Part shown: one piece after another, positions 47,401 to 61,000 of the stretch
Numbering within the stretch: the first letter of the stretch is position 1
Layout: each line of letters starts with the position of its first letter
Assembly (NCBI GenBank): GCA_903813345.2
Contig: CAIIXF020000004.1
Location: 18,213,513-18,277,512 of the forward strand
Direction: 5' to 3'
DNA: 64,000 nucleotides
Origin: Owenia fusiformis
Taxonomy: Eukaryota; Annelida; Polychaeta; Sabellida; Oweniidae
The notes under the pieces: model-generated
What the model was told of the DNA's origin: nothing
The model's database searches: none
What the model saw: the letters and a program-made list of their open reading frames with translations, nothing else
Position numbers and translations under genes: made by a program

Positions 47401-48910
47401 TTGAGGTTGCATGCAAAGTGAACTGTAACATTTACTTAAATACATTTTCCGAACATATCATCAATACTTTCAATATTTAATTATGTAAGGAAAATGAATT
47501 AAGATAAGAATTATCATGACAAATTGATTTTCCCTATATCCCATATAATAATTTTGCTCAAAATATTTTAATCTCCTTCTACTTCACTATATGATGATCA
47601 ACTTAACTTACTTACATTGTTGGAATTTACTCTTGAATTCCAAGTGATACACACGTTATTGTCAGAGATATCTAATAACATGGCTTTAACTTTGACGAAT
47701 TTTATTCAATTTATACAATTTAAAATGGATGCTCTGGTTTTCAAGAGGTTAAATTCAGGATCTTATTACCTCTATTTTCAGTTGTCATGAAGCATGTGCA
47801 ATGGATTTGGATAATCATTTTTGAAGGAACATTTTTTAATTGACACATATACAAACTTAAAACAAGTCTAAGAGAGAGAAAAGCTATTTTAAAATGACAT
47901 AATTTCTGTAACACATCGCTTGTTGTTTAATAAGAATAATTAGTTTTATAGATAGCATAACACAGCATCCTATATGAATTCAGCTTTACATTAGATTTTT
48001 TCACTTTTGTAAAAGTAGTAGCTTATCAATGATATTGCACATGTTGTCGTATTGATACAAGGGCGTTACAATACCCGGGAATTTATCGGTTCGTCCAGTA
48101 CTTGTTTGTGATAGCGCCCTCTGTAGGTCACTGTGCTTATAGCCTACAGTAATACTAATTATATTGGATAATCACATTTATGCGTGCGCGCGCAGCTCAT
48201 CCAATGAACGAAACGCCACTTCCCGCTGAAATCACCGGGTATTGATCTTTCCCTTGATTGATATAGAATATGTTCTGGTAACTTCACAAAACTTCAACAT
48301 ATTTGAAGTTTTGTCTACAGCCCCAGAAAGCAGGCTCGATTAGTATGGAGTCTGTACTTAAATGGAGTTGATTGTTGCTTTTCTTGGGTATGTGCATTGG
48401 ACTGAGTAATTTCACATACATGTTAATGATAAATTACCAGAACATTTTCTCAAGTTGTTGTTTCTTGTTGTTTAATGGTAGCCATGGTGATGTAATCTTC
48501 TAGAACATTTTAGATTGTCATTTTCTACATTTTATTCCATCTCTTTCTGTCTAACATTCTGACTACATATGTTACTTCTAAAGAATATGGCCACCGTGTT
48601 ATTTTCTGGGCTGTTGGAAGGTGTTCAGGAATGCAGTGAGTCAGTTAAAATACCTCTGAATATTTGCAAAATAATTTGTTAGATAGATTTTGGAAAGAAT
48701 AGCATTATTGCCTAATTTGATTCAAAACTGACTTTGGCTCAGATTCTTGCAATACTCCTGATGTAAGTCAAAATGATGTCTGTAAATAGATCATTACAAA
48801 GTACACCACCTTGTTGAGCACCTTCTGACAGCTGAGAGTATGTTGTTTCCTGCATGATTGTCCTTCCATCATGAGTGTAGTGTTGCTTAATTTTCTATCT
48901 TTCCCTCCAG
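44415..48910 (+). other. AP1S 3' region between alternative terminal exons
   Basis: AT-rich non-coding DNA apart from exon 5b at 45844-45888. Candidate polyadenylation hexamers lie at 45035-45040, 45436-45441 and 46487-46492. A short element near 48070-48244 has weak inverted ends, CAATACCCGGGAATTTA and TGAAATCACCGGGTATTG. Open frames here (for example 45463-45696) look like chance. Confidence 0.4.
45844..45888 (+). CDS. AP1S: Alternative terminal exon 5b of AP1S
   Basis: After a good acceptor (TTATTACTATTCGTAG) the frame reads EETPQGFFEDHGLG and stops at TAG. It is in phase 0, exactly as needed after exon 4, which ends in DLLQE. The product would end like the sigma-1 family C-terminus (acidic start, Pro, a hydrophobic pair, then acidic-x-Gly-Leu). 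AATAAA at 46487-46492 gives a plausible own 3' end. Confidence 0.75.
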   Translation, partial: EETPQGFFEDHGLG

Positions 48911-48961
48911 GAATCCGAAGAACCAAAAACTCTACTGGAAGAAATGGGCATTTACACTTGA
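48911..48961 (+). CDS. AP1S: Alternative terminal exon 5c of AP1S
   Basis: Follows the pyrimidine-rich acceptor TATCTTTCCCTCCAG and reads ESEEPKTLLEEMGIYT then TGA, in phase 0. It is the copy closest to vertebrate sigma-1 ends, where I recall a C-terminus of the type DESPRSVLEEMGL. AATAAA at 50093-50098 could terminate it. Confidence 0.75.
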   Translation, partial: ESEEPKTLLEEMGIYT

Positions 48962-51900
48962 TCCAATTTCCCATAATGCAATTCAAAAAGCAGACGTACA
49001 TTTGGTCCATTTTCCCAGAATGCAATTCTAAAGCAGACATTCGCTTCATATGTTAAAGAAATTAAAAAAATATGTTCAAATTATGGAGCTATTTGATTGG
49101 TTGTGGACTACCTGTGATGCTATTATCTGATCAAAATGGATACTATGTATTAAAATTACAAACTAGTAGACTGTCAATTTTATTCAAGATTAAACAGATT
49201 TAATAACATTCCTATAAAAACAATGATATCTGACTCAATAAGGCTTTGTACATGTTGTTCTACTTTAAGCATGTATGTCGTATCTTAAACTACTAGAGAC
49301 TTGAAAATATGTACTTGTCACATCTGCCTAATGTCATGATATGTATGACTGTATTCGAATGCTAGGTCTCTCTATTGGGAATCAACTGTCATGTTAGTAA
49401 TGCTAACAAATCATACATATGGGGAAGAATCAACAGTGGACAGGAGAATGTAAGGAACGCTTAAACTTTGAATTCTCCTGATATCTGATAGATTAGCATG
49501 ATTATAATGACAATTATTTTCCCAGATTAAAATGTAACTTTACATTATATGCAGTAAATAATGAATATAATTAATTTCATGAAAAGGTTTACCATGTAAA
49601 ATGTGATGGTTTTGTTGTGCATTTCCACAAAATATGAGAAAAATGTAAGAGATGACCTTGACAGACAATTATATCAATTAATCTATTACCAGTTATATAT
49701 ATGTTCAGCTGACTATGCTTCATTCTTCCAATTTGTTTAGAAACACTGAGACATGCTTCAATACATTTCTTAATCTTTAAAGCTCATGCTATTTCTCTTC
49801 ATTATATATTGTGTTGAAAAGCATGACAGACTATATATCTTTATGCGATAAGTATTTTGTGAAACAGCTTATAATATTTGTGTAAACTACCTATTAGCTT
49901 GATCACTGCCATAAATACAGCCCATAATCTACATGGTGAAGCTTTTGCTACCAAATAGAAGATAAGGATTATCCCATATTTGTTTCCCATAGTTACAATG
50001 ACATTTTCATTGGCTCCCTTTCATTGTTTAAATTGAATTAATGAGAACCTTTACAAATCGGGGCGCTATGTGCTTACTTTTCATTTATTTTGAATAAAAA
50101 ATTTGCAGTAAAACATGTGTTAGTGAACACTTCTCTCTCGTGAATACCTGTGTTTAGTGAACACCACTTCAAAACATATTTTACATTGACTTATGTATAA
50201 AATCCCCTCTGTAGTGAACACCTAACTACAAAGAACAATTTTTTGTGGCTCCATAGGTGTTCACTTTATACAGGTTTTACTGTACGATGAATGTTGGACT
50301 GTACAATAAACCTAGTACCTAGTTAAGTTATAGAGAGCTGACCGGCTTGCTTATTTACTGCAATAATTTCCTTGTTTACTGCATAGAAGTTTTACATTTG
50401 TCATGGCAACCAAAGGTCATGTGATTATTTTAACCAATAGCATTCAATGAATTTGATGACTGTTTGATATCTATCAGTATCAGTGTGGCTATTGATGCTG
50501 GAGGTTGAACTTCAAATGTAAAAGTTCTAGTTTTAATACGAGTGTATAGATGTCACTAGTCATAAACTTATTGAACAAAACAGATGAACCTTTGAATTCC
50601 ATGGTCTTCAGATAGCTGTATTATATTCTTGTATTATTATGATGAAAGTCAGCTGGCCATGCTTATCTATGCCTAAATATTGACTTATTAACAATGTTTT
50701 AGTTCTTTCAAAATCTGTTAATACTTATAAGGTACTCAACTTCTAATTCTCACATCAAAAAACAATGTTATAAAGAGCAGTTACCTCATTGATCTTGGGA
50801 CTTTTTATTATCTTGCTTTCTTGGTTAAAAATTTGATATATTTGCATTAATATAGAAAAATCCCATAATGGTTCATTCATAAAGACAGTATGTTGTAGGT
50901 TACTATGAATTTCTTTTTGTGGGGGGGGGTAAGTACATTACTGACATTAGTAAGGTAATTGAGGTTGAGTACCCAAAGTGAGACATCAAGAGAGTGTTTG
51001 TTATTAATGCATGGATCAGGTACTCTTAACACTAAGATGTCCACTCTCTCAAGTTTCCATATCAAATGCACCTGTTTCTTTCTTTACATGGAAAGGCATG
51101 ACCTACAGTACAGTCAGTCAGACTGACAGACACTATAATTGTTCATGCATGGGTATAAGTGATATGTTCTTGTGGAAATTAAATGTTACGTTTAACACAT
51201 CGGGAGTGGCTGGAATAAGGCTGTATAGAAAGTAAGCACATCACATAGATATTACACATTCATATCAATGGATATGCTTACCATATGTAATTATAATACT
51301 AGTTCTAACAATCCACCTTGAATAATTTGACTTAGCTAAGATGCAGTAAGACTTCTCTACTTTGTAACTGCCATTCATGTACTATTTGAATGTATTTGCA
51401 AGTTTATGGGGACATAAATTTCTTTCAGGAACATATCTCTTTTCAGGCACGTCCTATCCTAGCAAGACCATGGTTTTCAAACTCTCTGTTGTCTCATATA
51501 ATAAATACGTCATGTAAAACACATTAAATACTCTGAAATTCTCATTTGTATGAAATATAAAACATGTTATATTCTTTGTAAATGTCATATTGTTCATGCA
51601 TATTTCATGGCTCTCTTAATACAGACTGCCACTTGTAGGCATGAATTAAGCTGGGACAGAATGACATCATAATTATCATGTTCTCTTTGTTAATTATATA
51701 TATCATGTTCAACAAATTGAAATGTGCAAATATTTGTATATGCCAGTAGAATATCTGTTTCTCAAATTGAAATAAGCAGTAAGGTCTCAATTGCTTTAAT
51801 TTGATGACTGTTTTAATTTGGTGGATTGATAAAAACCACAAAATTAAGTCTCCAATCATTTTTAAAATCCCTGGAAATCCCTGGTAATTTTTGTCTTGTG

Positions 51901-52795
51901 ACTTTACCAAAGACATTTTGGTAGTTTATCGTTTATATTTATATAGTTTATCGTGTATGATAAAACTTCTGAATAAACCGATGCAAATCTGGAACAATAT
52001 GGATAAAATTTTAATTTTAAACTTTTTCCAAATATCTGCAGAGTCACTCCTGGTTCAGATTTGATAAAATTGCATTATCAGTGGTAAGCTGTGAAGTGAG
52101 TTATGCAATTGGTGATGATCAGTATGGTAATTGATATTTCCATCTTTGCACTACGTAAATCTCCAATATCTGCATTTTACTGATCCATTAAAAATTTGCC
52201 CTCTACTAAATTAAATAGCACCAAATTAAAGCAATTTACAGTAACTCACAGTCCTGATATATGCCATCTATGATGAGGTGAACCTCTACAATTTACTAAG
52301 ACCAAATCTCCATGAATTGATGTTGTCACAGGACTATGGGTTAAACATGGGAAACCGCTTTGATGTTAAATTATTTAGCAATCAATTTATCCAGTTATAA
52401 TCCAAGCTGTTATGAAATATGTGCTGTTGTTGTACTTCTCACAAAGATCAGCATTCCAATTGTGAAATGAGTTCATTGTCTTGCATCAAGCCCCCTCCCC
52501 CCCTCCATGTGTCCTCATTTGACAGGTGAGAGGGAGACATGTGACTTGATGCTAGAATAATGTGTTCCTTAGTGCACAAAGTAAAAATTAATATGGTAAA
52601 TTGTAACTAATAATACAGCTTTTATTAATAAATATGTAAAATTTACTCAGTATGTGAGAAAACATAAATGTGTCATATTTGTGGTGTAGATATGTAGGTG
52701 AAATTGAATAAAACAAAGGATGTAAATAAAATCAAAAGTCTTTGTTATTTAGAACTCTGATGTAGGAACTGTGTTATGGAATATATCTCATTTTA
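48962..52795. other. AP1S distal 3' region and intergenic DNA
   Basis: No gene seen. AT-rich, with a short poly-G run near 50920 and the MITE-like element at 50107-50282, listed separately. Several AATAAA hexamers on the plus strand (for example 50093-50098) could serve AP1S exon 5c. Confidence 0.35.
50107..50282. mobile_element. MITE-like element with CAGTAAAAC ends
   Basis: CAGTAAAACATGTGTTAGTG then AACAC at the left is inverted relative to GTGTTCACTTTATACAGGTT then TTACTG at the right. Internal GTGAACACC words repeat in both orientations. The CAGT tip resembles pogo/Tigger-type termini, but no target duplication was confirmed. A related fragment beginning CAGTAAACCTGTC lies at about 55806. 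Confidence 0.6.
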
Positions 52796-53763
52796 CAGGG
52801 TGTCAAATAAACACGTTCTCCCCTCTTTAATTTAATTTTAGATTTAACATCCACATAATGTTGCATAACTTTTTTGTCTGTATGATATCTGAATTGTTCT
52901 TTGGCATACCAAACTAGGCTTCATGGAGCAACTCCACAAGAAAGGAGCATGAAGGTTATCGCAAACAATTTCAAACGATTCTAACTTGAATTATGAATAT
53001 TTTCTGATCATGAACATGGGTGTATCTTTTAGATCCATTCATTATCTTCAAGAAAAGTATATATAATGATAATTTAGTTAATCAGACCTAAGTGATATTG
53101 AAGGGGCAATGGACCAATCAACATACTTTTTCAAAACTGTTGACCTAATTCTCACCAAAAATGCAACCTATTATTATATTGTTGAATGCATAATTAGAAT
53201 GTGCTTTGAGACATGTTCGATTTCCTAAAAGGAAAATTTGATTGCTCCAGGGACTTTAAAGATATTCTATTTGGATGACCAAAATAAACTGAAACCAATG
53301 GATAGCATGAGATTTTTCAATGGAGAAATAACATGGGGAACACTTATCTTAATGCAATTAAGTTTTTCTTTCAAGAACTATTTGATACATCAAAATAAAG
53401 AATAGTAATGCATTAAACATTGTAAAAAATGATTGCACTTTTGGTGAAAATGGGGTCAACCTCTTCAAAATGGGGTCAAAAAGTGTGTTGATGGGTTAAT
53501 TGCTAGTTAAATATCTCCGAGTTTGTTTGAATTTATTATTACTGTGCATAATTTTCTTTGAGATAATGAATTGATCTAAAAGATAAACTTGTCGTCATTG
53601 TCAGAAAAATAGTCATAATCCAAGATATAACCTTCTGAAATTGTTTGCGATAACCCACGTGCTCCTTTCAGATGGTAAGCTCAACTAGATGCACTTTTAA
53701 GCTCAAAAGTTCATACTTTTGAAATGAAATCAAGAAGGGGGCATATTTGTTTGAAACCCTGTA
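52796..53763. mobile_element. ~970-bp non-autonomous DNA transposon with TACAGGGT ends
   Basis: The left tip TACAGGGTGTCAAATAAAC and the right tip GTTTGAAACCCTGTA are inverted. A second inverted pair lies further in: GTTATCGCAAACAATTTCAA at about 52957-52976, against TTCTGAAATTGTTTGCGATA then AC at about 53632-53653, each next to a GGAGCA/TGCTCC word. No transposase frame. The tip motif TACAGGGTGTC is shared with the element at 27392-27967. Confidence 0.6.
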
Positions 53764-55018
53764 GTAATGGCAAGAAGTAGGTTTAGCTAAATGTAAGTCA
53801 TTTATTTACAAGTAACAATTTGAGTTACCACTGCTATCCCCTGAACTAAGTTCATGTTAGGATATAAAGAAACTTATCCAAAACTGTTTTCTGGTGTGTC
53901 ATGCAGAAATATGTGGACCATATTTGAATTATGGCCATTAGGACCTACCTGTGAACGTTTTTAAAATGGCTGCTCAATATAGAGGAGTTGCTATATATAT
54001 GGATAAAAGGTGGCAGTAGTAGTTTTGGTTGGACTGGAATATAGTGTACCATTCCATTATGCGTGAGCTCTTGTAAGCACCCACTTCACAAAGAACACAT
54101 TTTATGAAAAATTCAAAGTAAACTATGTCTGTGTGTGAACGTTATGAGTGATGGTCTTTTTCGTCATTCCCAATAAAATTTGCCATTTTACAAAGTTTTA
54201 CAGGCTAATTTATCAGTAATGCAAAAAACTTTTTCTAAAACAATGGCTTGTAACATTTTGGACACCCAGTGAGTCGAAGGTGAAGGTCATAAGTCGAACG
54301 GTTCTTTATAACATTATTCCGATTCGCAAAAATAATAATTACGTAGCTGCTTGCACAAAAAAAACATTCCCGCGTGCGTAATAAAATCTGTTGGTAAATT
54401 ATCTTTATCCGATTTACTAAGCTATAATTATTGTTGCCGGGATACATTATAAGGCACTGATAAACACAACCAAAAGATAAATAATTGATACGTACTCGGC
54501 ATCGTATATTCATTGAAAAACTTATTACTGAAATGGACATCAAAATGCAATTAACGAACTCATCTGGAACAAAAGAGGACTTAATTAGAAATATTGAAAA
54601 TTAATTTTCACAATAACCACGGTCTATCACGCACCCTTTGGATTCTACCATTGGGAAGCTAGAGTTAAAGTTTAATTCGATAACAACTTGAACTACTGGT
54701 TGACATGATGATCTGACTTGATAAAACTGAATTATAGAGGCACGAGAATAGGCCACTCAACTTCGTGAACGCAAGTAGCCACGAAAATAGGCCATTTGAC
54801 TTCGTGAACGCTTAGCCATGCGAATAGGCTACTTGACATCGTGAACGCAGGTGGCACAAGTCGCTTTTTATGGACAGACATTACGCAAAATGACATTGTA
54901 GGATTATTAATTAGACTGAACTTCATATACTTTGTTTCGAACATGTCGAAGATGTAGTCAGTAGTCTCGTTGTGATAGTTGTACCTGAGAAATCTGCGAC
55001 AAAGGAATATATTGAACG
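53764..55018 (+). other. Upstream region of the PAN-GH18 gene
   Basis: No coding exon seen. At 54740-54850 a ~37-39-bp unit, AATAGGCCACTCAACTTCGT then GAACGC, occurs three times, about 170-280 bases before the start codon. Its role, if any, in regulation is unknown. No TATA box identified. Confidence 0.4.
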
Positions 55019-58000
55019 ATGTCCTCGTGGGATTTAACCCTATTCATGGTTTTTATCAGCTCCTTTTGGCAAGGTATGTATTGTTGGTGCCGTTACTTGG
55101 GAATCTGAACAAAATTAGCATACAGTAGGAGAATCATCATTGACACCTGAAACTAATGGCAAAAACAATGATCGAGTTATTTATATTTAATATTTCAATC
55201 AATTGATTAATTTGACGATACAAAATACGCAGTAAATACGCCATAAATGTTTTGAAATACCTTCGAATAACCAATTATATTAAGACACCGATATGGAGAA
55301 AACGCATAGTTTATGTTTTCTAAACGATTTCCAACCTATAAATTACAAACTTTAGATAAGCAGCTAGCTCTCGGATAAAAGGAACAATGGAAAACATTCA
55401 TCTTACTATACAAGCGTCTGTTGCAGTAATTGTTAAACGTAACTCGAACACTAAGTCTAACAATGAATCAAAAGTAAAATAACCTACATAGGCAAAAGTT
55501 AATGTAGTTAAGAAATTGATCAAATATTGAATGATAAGAAGTTTGTTTAAAATGGCGTAATTTTTTTTAGTTTTTGGGCCCCACATTTTGTAGGCCCTTG
55601 TGGGCATAATTTGGTCTTTTTAGGCCTTTTATGGGCAATTTATCAAACAAGGGACTTTAATTTTTCAAAATTTGTGCCCAATTTTGGTTTTGGGTCGGGA
55701 ATTTTTTTCCAGACTAAAAATTTGCCCTCCCCCTTGTTATTAAGTTTTTGGCTCCGCCACTGACTTCAAGTTGTATGCTTAATAAAACAGATTCTTTATA
55801 ATAATACAGTAAACCTGTCAAATCCGAACGTCACTCGAACCAGCCAAAAGTTATCGGATTAACATGGGTGTTCGCATTTCTTTTTTATATGAGAGAACAC
55901 ATTTATTTGGAACTGAGAAAAAGTGTTTTGATTTTAGAAATATCGGTTATCATATCCATGTCTGAAGGTCTCCACTGTTTGAGTTTCAACTTGCTACAGG
56001 GCGTTTTACAAGTTATTGCTGCATTGCCATGGGAACAGATATTGGGAACAATCTGTTCAAACTTATGAAATCTCATGCGGATCAGTTTTCTATCATCCAT
56101 TATCAAAGTATGAGGCAATGTACATATTCTTAACAAAATATATTTTTGAACTTGCAGCACATTCAATTTCTTTTGCAATATCGAGTTGACCTACAGTATT
56201 CCTTATAATCTCAAATATACTATAATATCTCCCAAAAAATCCATGATATGTTATAAATTGGTGAAATGCTACTCTTCAGGGTCTTGATAGATTGTTGCTT
56301 TAGAGAAATAATCTAAACAATGTCAAAGTCAATAAATTCATATTTTTGCAATAATATTGACATACATTTGCATTAATAATCAAAATTATGAACATAGCAA
56401 CAGACGAAGAATAGAAAATTGACTTGTTTTGTATATTCTAGGTCACGATTCTAAATATCTGATCATTTTGTCTTGATCATCTTGGCACGTTATACCGATA
56501 CTTGTTACTTCAAAGTGCAGCGCAATGCCACGGTTGATGTTCGAATTTATGATATTATTTACGTCCATTAAAGTTTTCTGCTTAATAATTATGTAAGTCT
56601 CTAGTTCAGGGTTCGACCAACCTCCGCGTAAATCATTTCGTAATGTTGCACATCAAAAGCGAACATTCCCATATTCAATTATCTTGCCTTGTTGGCTTGT
56701 TATTAAGAAAACAAATGCGATAGATACAGGGCAAGATAGCGATAAAATATTAAAGTAACAAAGCAGGAAAAAATTACTAATGATAACAAAGAAGGTTAAA
56801 CGGTTATTACATCTATCTTATCTCATTCAATTTGTAATGTATGAATGATACGTTGAATGTTTTTTTTTAGTTTCACCCGATCACGCGTTTCTTTATGGAA
56901 ATCACTTTATTATCTATGATTGCTTCTTTTTATTTGATTCCCCTTTTCAACGTATTTTTTAAGTATTATCTCATCTGATAGAAAATGAGTGAGAAACAGA
57001 ACTTTGGTGGAAAGAGAGGAAGTACATGAAAATTCAAGAAGAATCACATTTATTGATGTACATGAGTTGCAATTCCATGCTCTGAAGATAACATAATTCT
57101 GTAAAATTGAGGATTTTGCGTATTTCAACAAGAATAATTTTAAACTACAAAAATAAATATTCCGTTGACAGTTCCTTCCGTGAGTAGATAACATCGACTG
57201 AATAAAATGGTTGACGTTCGAAATGTTTTTGTTTCAGGAGTACTCTCCAGTAACATAGTTTACATGTCTCAGTTATATGTCCATGTCGGGGCCAAGTTAC
57301 CAATCTCCAATGCCGTTCTTGGCACCCACTATGCTCAAAGTCCCTCAGAATGCGGGATGCGTTGCTTGCATGATGAAGACTGTTTATCATTCGCGCACAA
57401 TAACATTGACAAGGAGTGTAGAATGTATGGAGAGTATAAGGATGTGAGCAACGTGCCAGCCAATGAATGGACTTATTTTGCACGGAAACAACTGATTGCA
57501 AAAACGGGTAGGAATTCCACTTGGTAGTTTTGGTTAAATTCATTTGTTAATGTTTTTGTCAAATCATGTAGGCTATGTTTCAAGCATTTTAAAATATCAG
57601 CATATTTACTATGGCGATGTTTACAATCAAACCCTCTGATATCATTAACAGCCCTTAGCCCATTGTGTGCTAATTTCATGTATTTCATGTATTTTGCAAA
57701 TGAACAATAACTGTTCCTTTATTCAATCGCACAGTCACCTCATTTTAATTATACACACATGCAATCATCGTTGCATCCATTAGCGTGAGCATATGTAAAT
57801 TATAGCATGTAAATTATTAAAATTCTATTTATTCCATGATAACATGTTTCCCTGGGAAATTAACAGGGAATAGATTATTATTCAACAAACCCCGTACCAG
57901 ATCCCGTATCAGCCAAAATCCCATATCAGATCCCGTATCAGCCAAAATCCCATATCAGATCCCGTATCAGCCAAAATCCCGCACCAGATCCCGCCTCCTC

Positions 58001-61000
58001 CGTATAGAGCATATCAGAAAATATTTTCAGAACTTAAAAATAAATGAGTTTCAAAAAATATAAGATGGAATTGATAGGTTATTGATGGCCGTGATGGAAT
58101 ATGAATTTTTCATTGAAAATATAAGATATTGACCTCGGAAAATATCACATTAACACTCGGGCTATCGCCCTCGGTCAATATGATATTTTCCTTGACCATG
58201 CACGTATTCTCATACAGTCAAGTGCGTTATACGTTTATATTCAATACTATGAAATTCATCGATGGATCACTCTTCTCTTCAGATTCTGGGCCAAGGGAGT
58301 TCGTTAGAATGTGCTATTTCACCAACTGGGCCCAATACAGCTCACCACCTTTCACAAAGGACGATATTGATGCCATCGACCCCTTCATGTGCTCACATAT
58401 TATATACGCCTTCGCTAACCTGAAGGACAATGAACTGTTGGAGTACGAATGGAACGACCAAGAATCGTACGTTTGATGAATCAGTCATTCAATACCTATT
58501 CAAAATGTTTTTAAGTTGGTAACATAGTTGAACATTTACTACCTCAAATTTAAAACAGAAAAAACTATCGAGAAACTGGAAAAGTGATAACTTCAGTTAT
58601 GCATGATTTCCGAAATAATATTTTACCTTCAACCAAATTCATTTCTAAGTGATTACTGTTATGTCACAGACGCCAAACAGTCGCCTTGAAGTGAATAGTA
58701 CAAATCTAGGGTTGTTTTTCCAACAATCACTCGTCAGAATATCAAAAATAGGACCACTGTCACGATCCTCTTCACATTTAACACGCACTTTGAACAAAAA
58801 CCATATAAATGTTTTACTCTAAATAGAACAACTACACGGGTGATCAAAGGCAAGAGAAGTCATGCACATGGAGACAAATTGCATGCCTCCAAATGTCGAT
58901 AGTAATAAAAAACGAAGTTTACTTTAGAATTGTTAAATTCTTAAGGTCCCTCCATGAAAGCAATGTCGACTTTCCTTTTGATTTCATCTGTGTCTCTCCA
59001 CATTATAAACTGTTCATTTGCTTGCCTTTCTATTTAACTTTTCGAAAATTAAAACTCTCATTTTATGAAATGATCATTAAACATTTAACGTTATTAACGC
59101 CACAACTATATTATGGACACGGTTGCTTATCACCGTACCTCGCATCAGTTTGGTTTTTCTTTTCAGATACTCTAAGATTAATGCTCTGAAGTCAAGCAAC
59201 GCTAAATTGAAGACACTTTTATCTGTGGGCGGAGCGAGTAATGGCGAAGCGCCCTTAAATAGCACGCTCTCGTCAGAAGAAAATATGAGACATTTTGTCA
59301 ATCAGTCCATTGCCTTCATAATAGAAAACGGATTTGATGGAATAAATTTAGAGTTTAGTGGAAAACGCAACAAAGAGAAGTTCGCAGATTTGGTCACGGT
59401 AAGAATCCAATTTGGTGAAGACAATGACAATTGACTAGATGCGAATAGAAACAATCTTGATTTGCGTCATTAAATATTCAAAATCCAGTCAAAGTGATGT
59501 CATATTTGAAATCTACATGTAAAACTACGTCTAGAAATATGGTTTCGAAAATTGTTTATCAACTTTGAAAATTTAATTTTTTTTGAAAATGTGACTTCTA
59601 GCTCGGGTTGATTCCTCATAGACCCCATGTTACAAAATCACAAAAAGTTAAATATCTTTTCTTGTATTGGACATATAACATTTTCTTTTACTGGACATAT
59701 TTTAATTTGCATAACTTTTAGATACATAAGGGTAATATAAAAATTGAACCACTAAAACAGATGTTATTTAAGTTAAAGGGAACTTTCTACTATACCCGCC
59801 ATGTTATCTGACCCGAACGAGCCACCTGGTGGCGAAACTGGTAACTACCTACTCGCATCTGCGTTATTAACAATGAGATTATATATGTATGTGTAGTCTA
59901 TTTCCCTTGTGATGGTCGGGACATGGTCAAAACCCAGGAATTATATGATGAACTAGAGCAAAATGTAGCATCTATTAATGATGGTTATAACATCCTTATA
60001 ATGGGTGACTTTAATGGTAAGATTCCTGGTTTTAGAAATGACGGACATCATAGCCCAAATGGTGACCTGTTAAAACTATTTAGTGAAGTGTCAGACTTAT
60101 CTATTCTTAACTGCTCAGATAACTGTGAAGGTACAATTACTTGGACACGCAATGAACAACTATCTACGATCGATTATGTTTTAGCCAATGACCATTTTCA
60201 GCAATCCCACTTTGTAAATATGATTATTGATGAACATAAAGAACTCTCAGTTGGTAGTGATCACAATATCATAACTATAAATAGTAAGTTTGTCCCTGTT
60301 TACAAACCTGACTCAGAGGCCCCTTCTTCAAATGATAATATTGCCTATACCAAATGGAATTTTAATGACCAAACTGACTGGGGGATGTTTAAGTCAGAAT
60401 TGAGTTCTGAATATAAAAATTGGTCAATTGATGGGTTAAATGTTGAAGAGATTTGGAACTGTTTTAAGGTTAAAGTAATAAATGTTGGTAACAAAAGCAA
60501 TTGGTATGAAGAAAGTTTCTAAAAATAGCAGAGATTTTTGGGATTCTGAATTGAAGCAATTGATTAAAAATAGGAAAGAGGCCAGCCGTTTTCATAGAAT
60601 TTGGCAAAAGTCAAAATCAGCGGACCCAACTGTTATTAAGGAACTTTGGGAGATTTATCAAGATCTTAAACATCAAGTTGCAACAAAAATTAAAGAAAAC
60701 CATATAAAGAATCACATTAGAATAATTACCAACAACGCCCGTAATAAGTCGAAATCTTCAAAAAGTTATTGGAAAGCGCTGAAAAAATACAAAGAGCAAT
60801 TTCCCCATTAGAATGAAAGACCCAAATGACCCCAACCATATTATATGTGACCCAAAAGAAGTTAACGAAACACTTAAAGAATATTGGAAAAATGTTGGTC
60901 CTAAAAGTAAAAACCCTGAAACCCTCCCAAATCAAGCTTCAGACACCTTCAATAATATTGAGCTTGATAACATTGTAAGTGATAGAGCACTCAGTCATAT

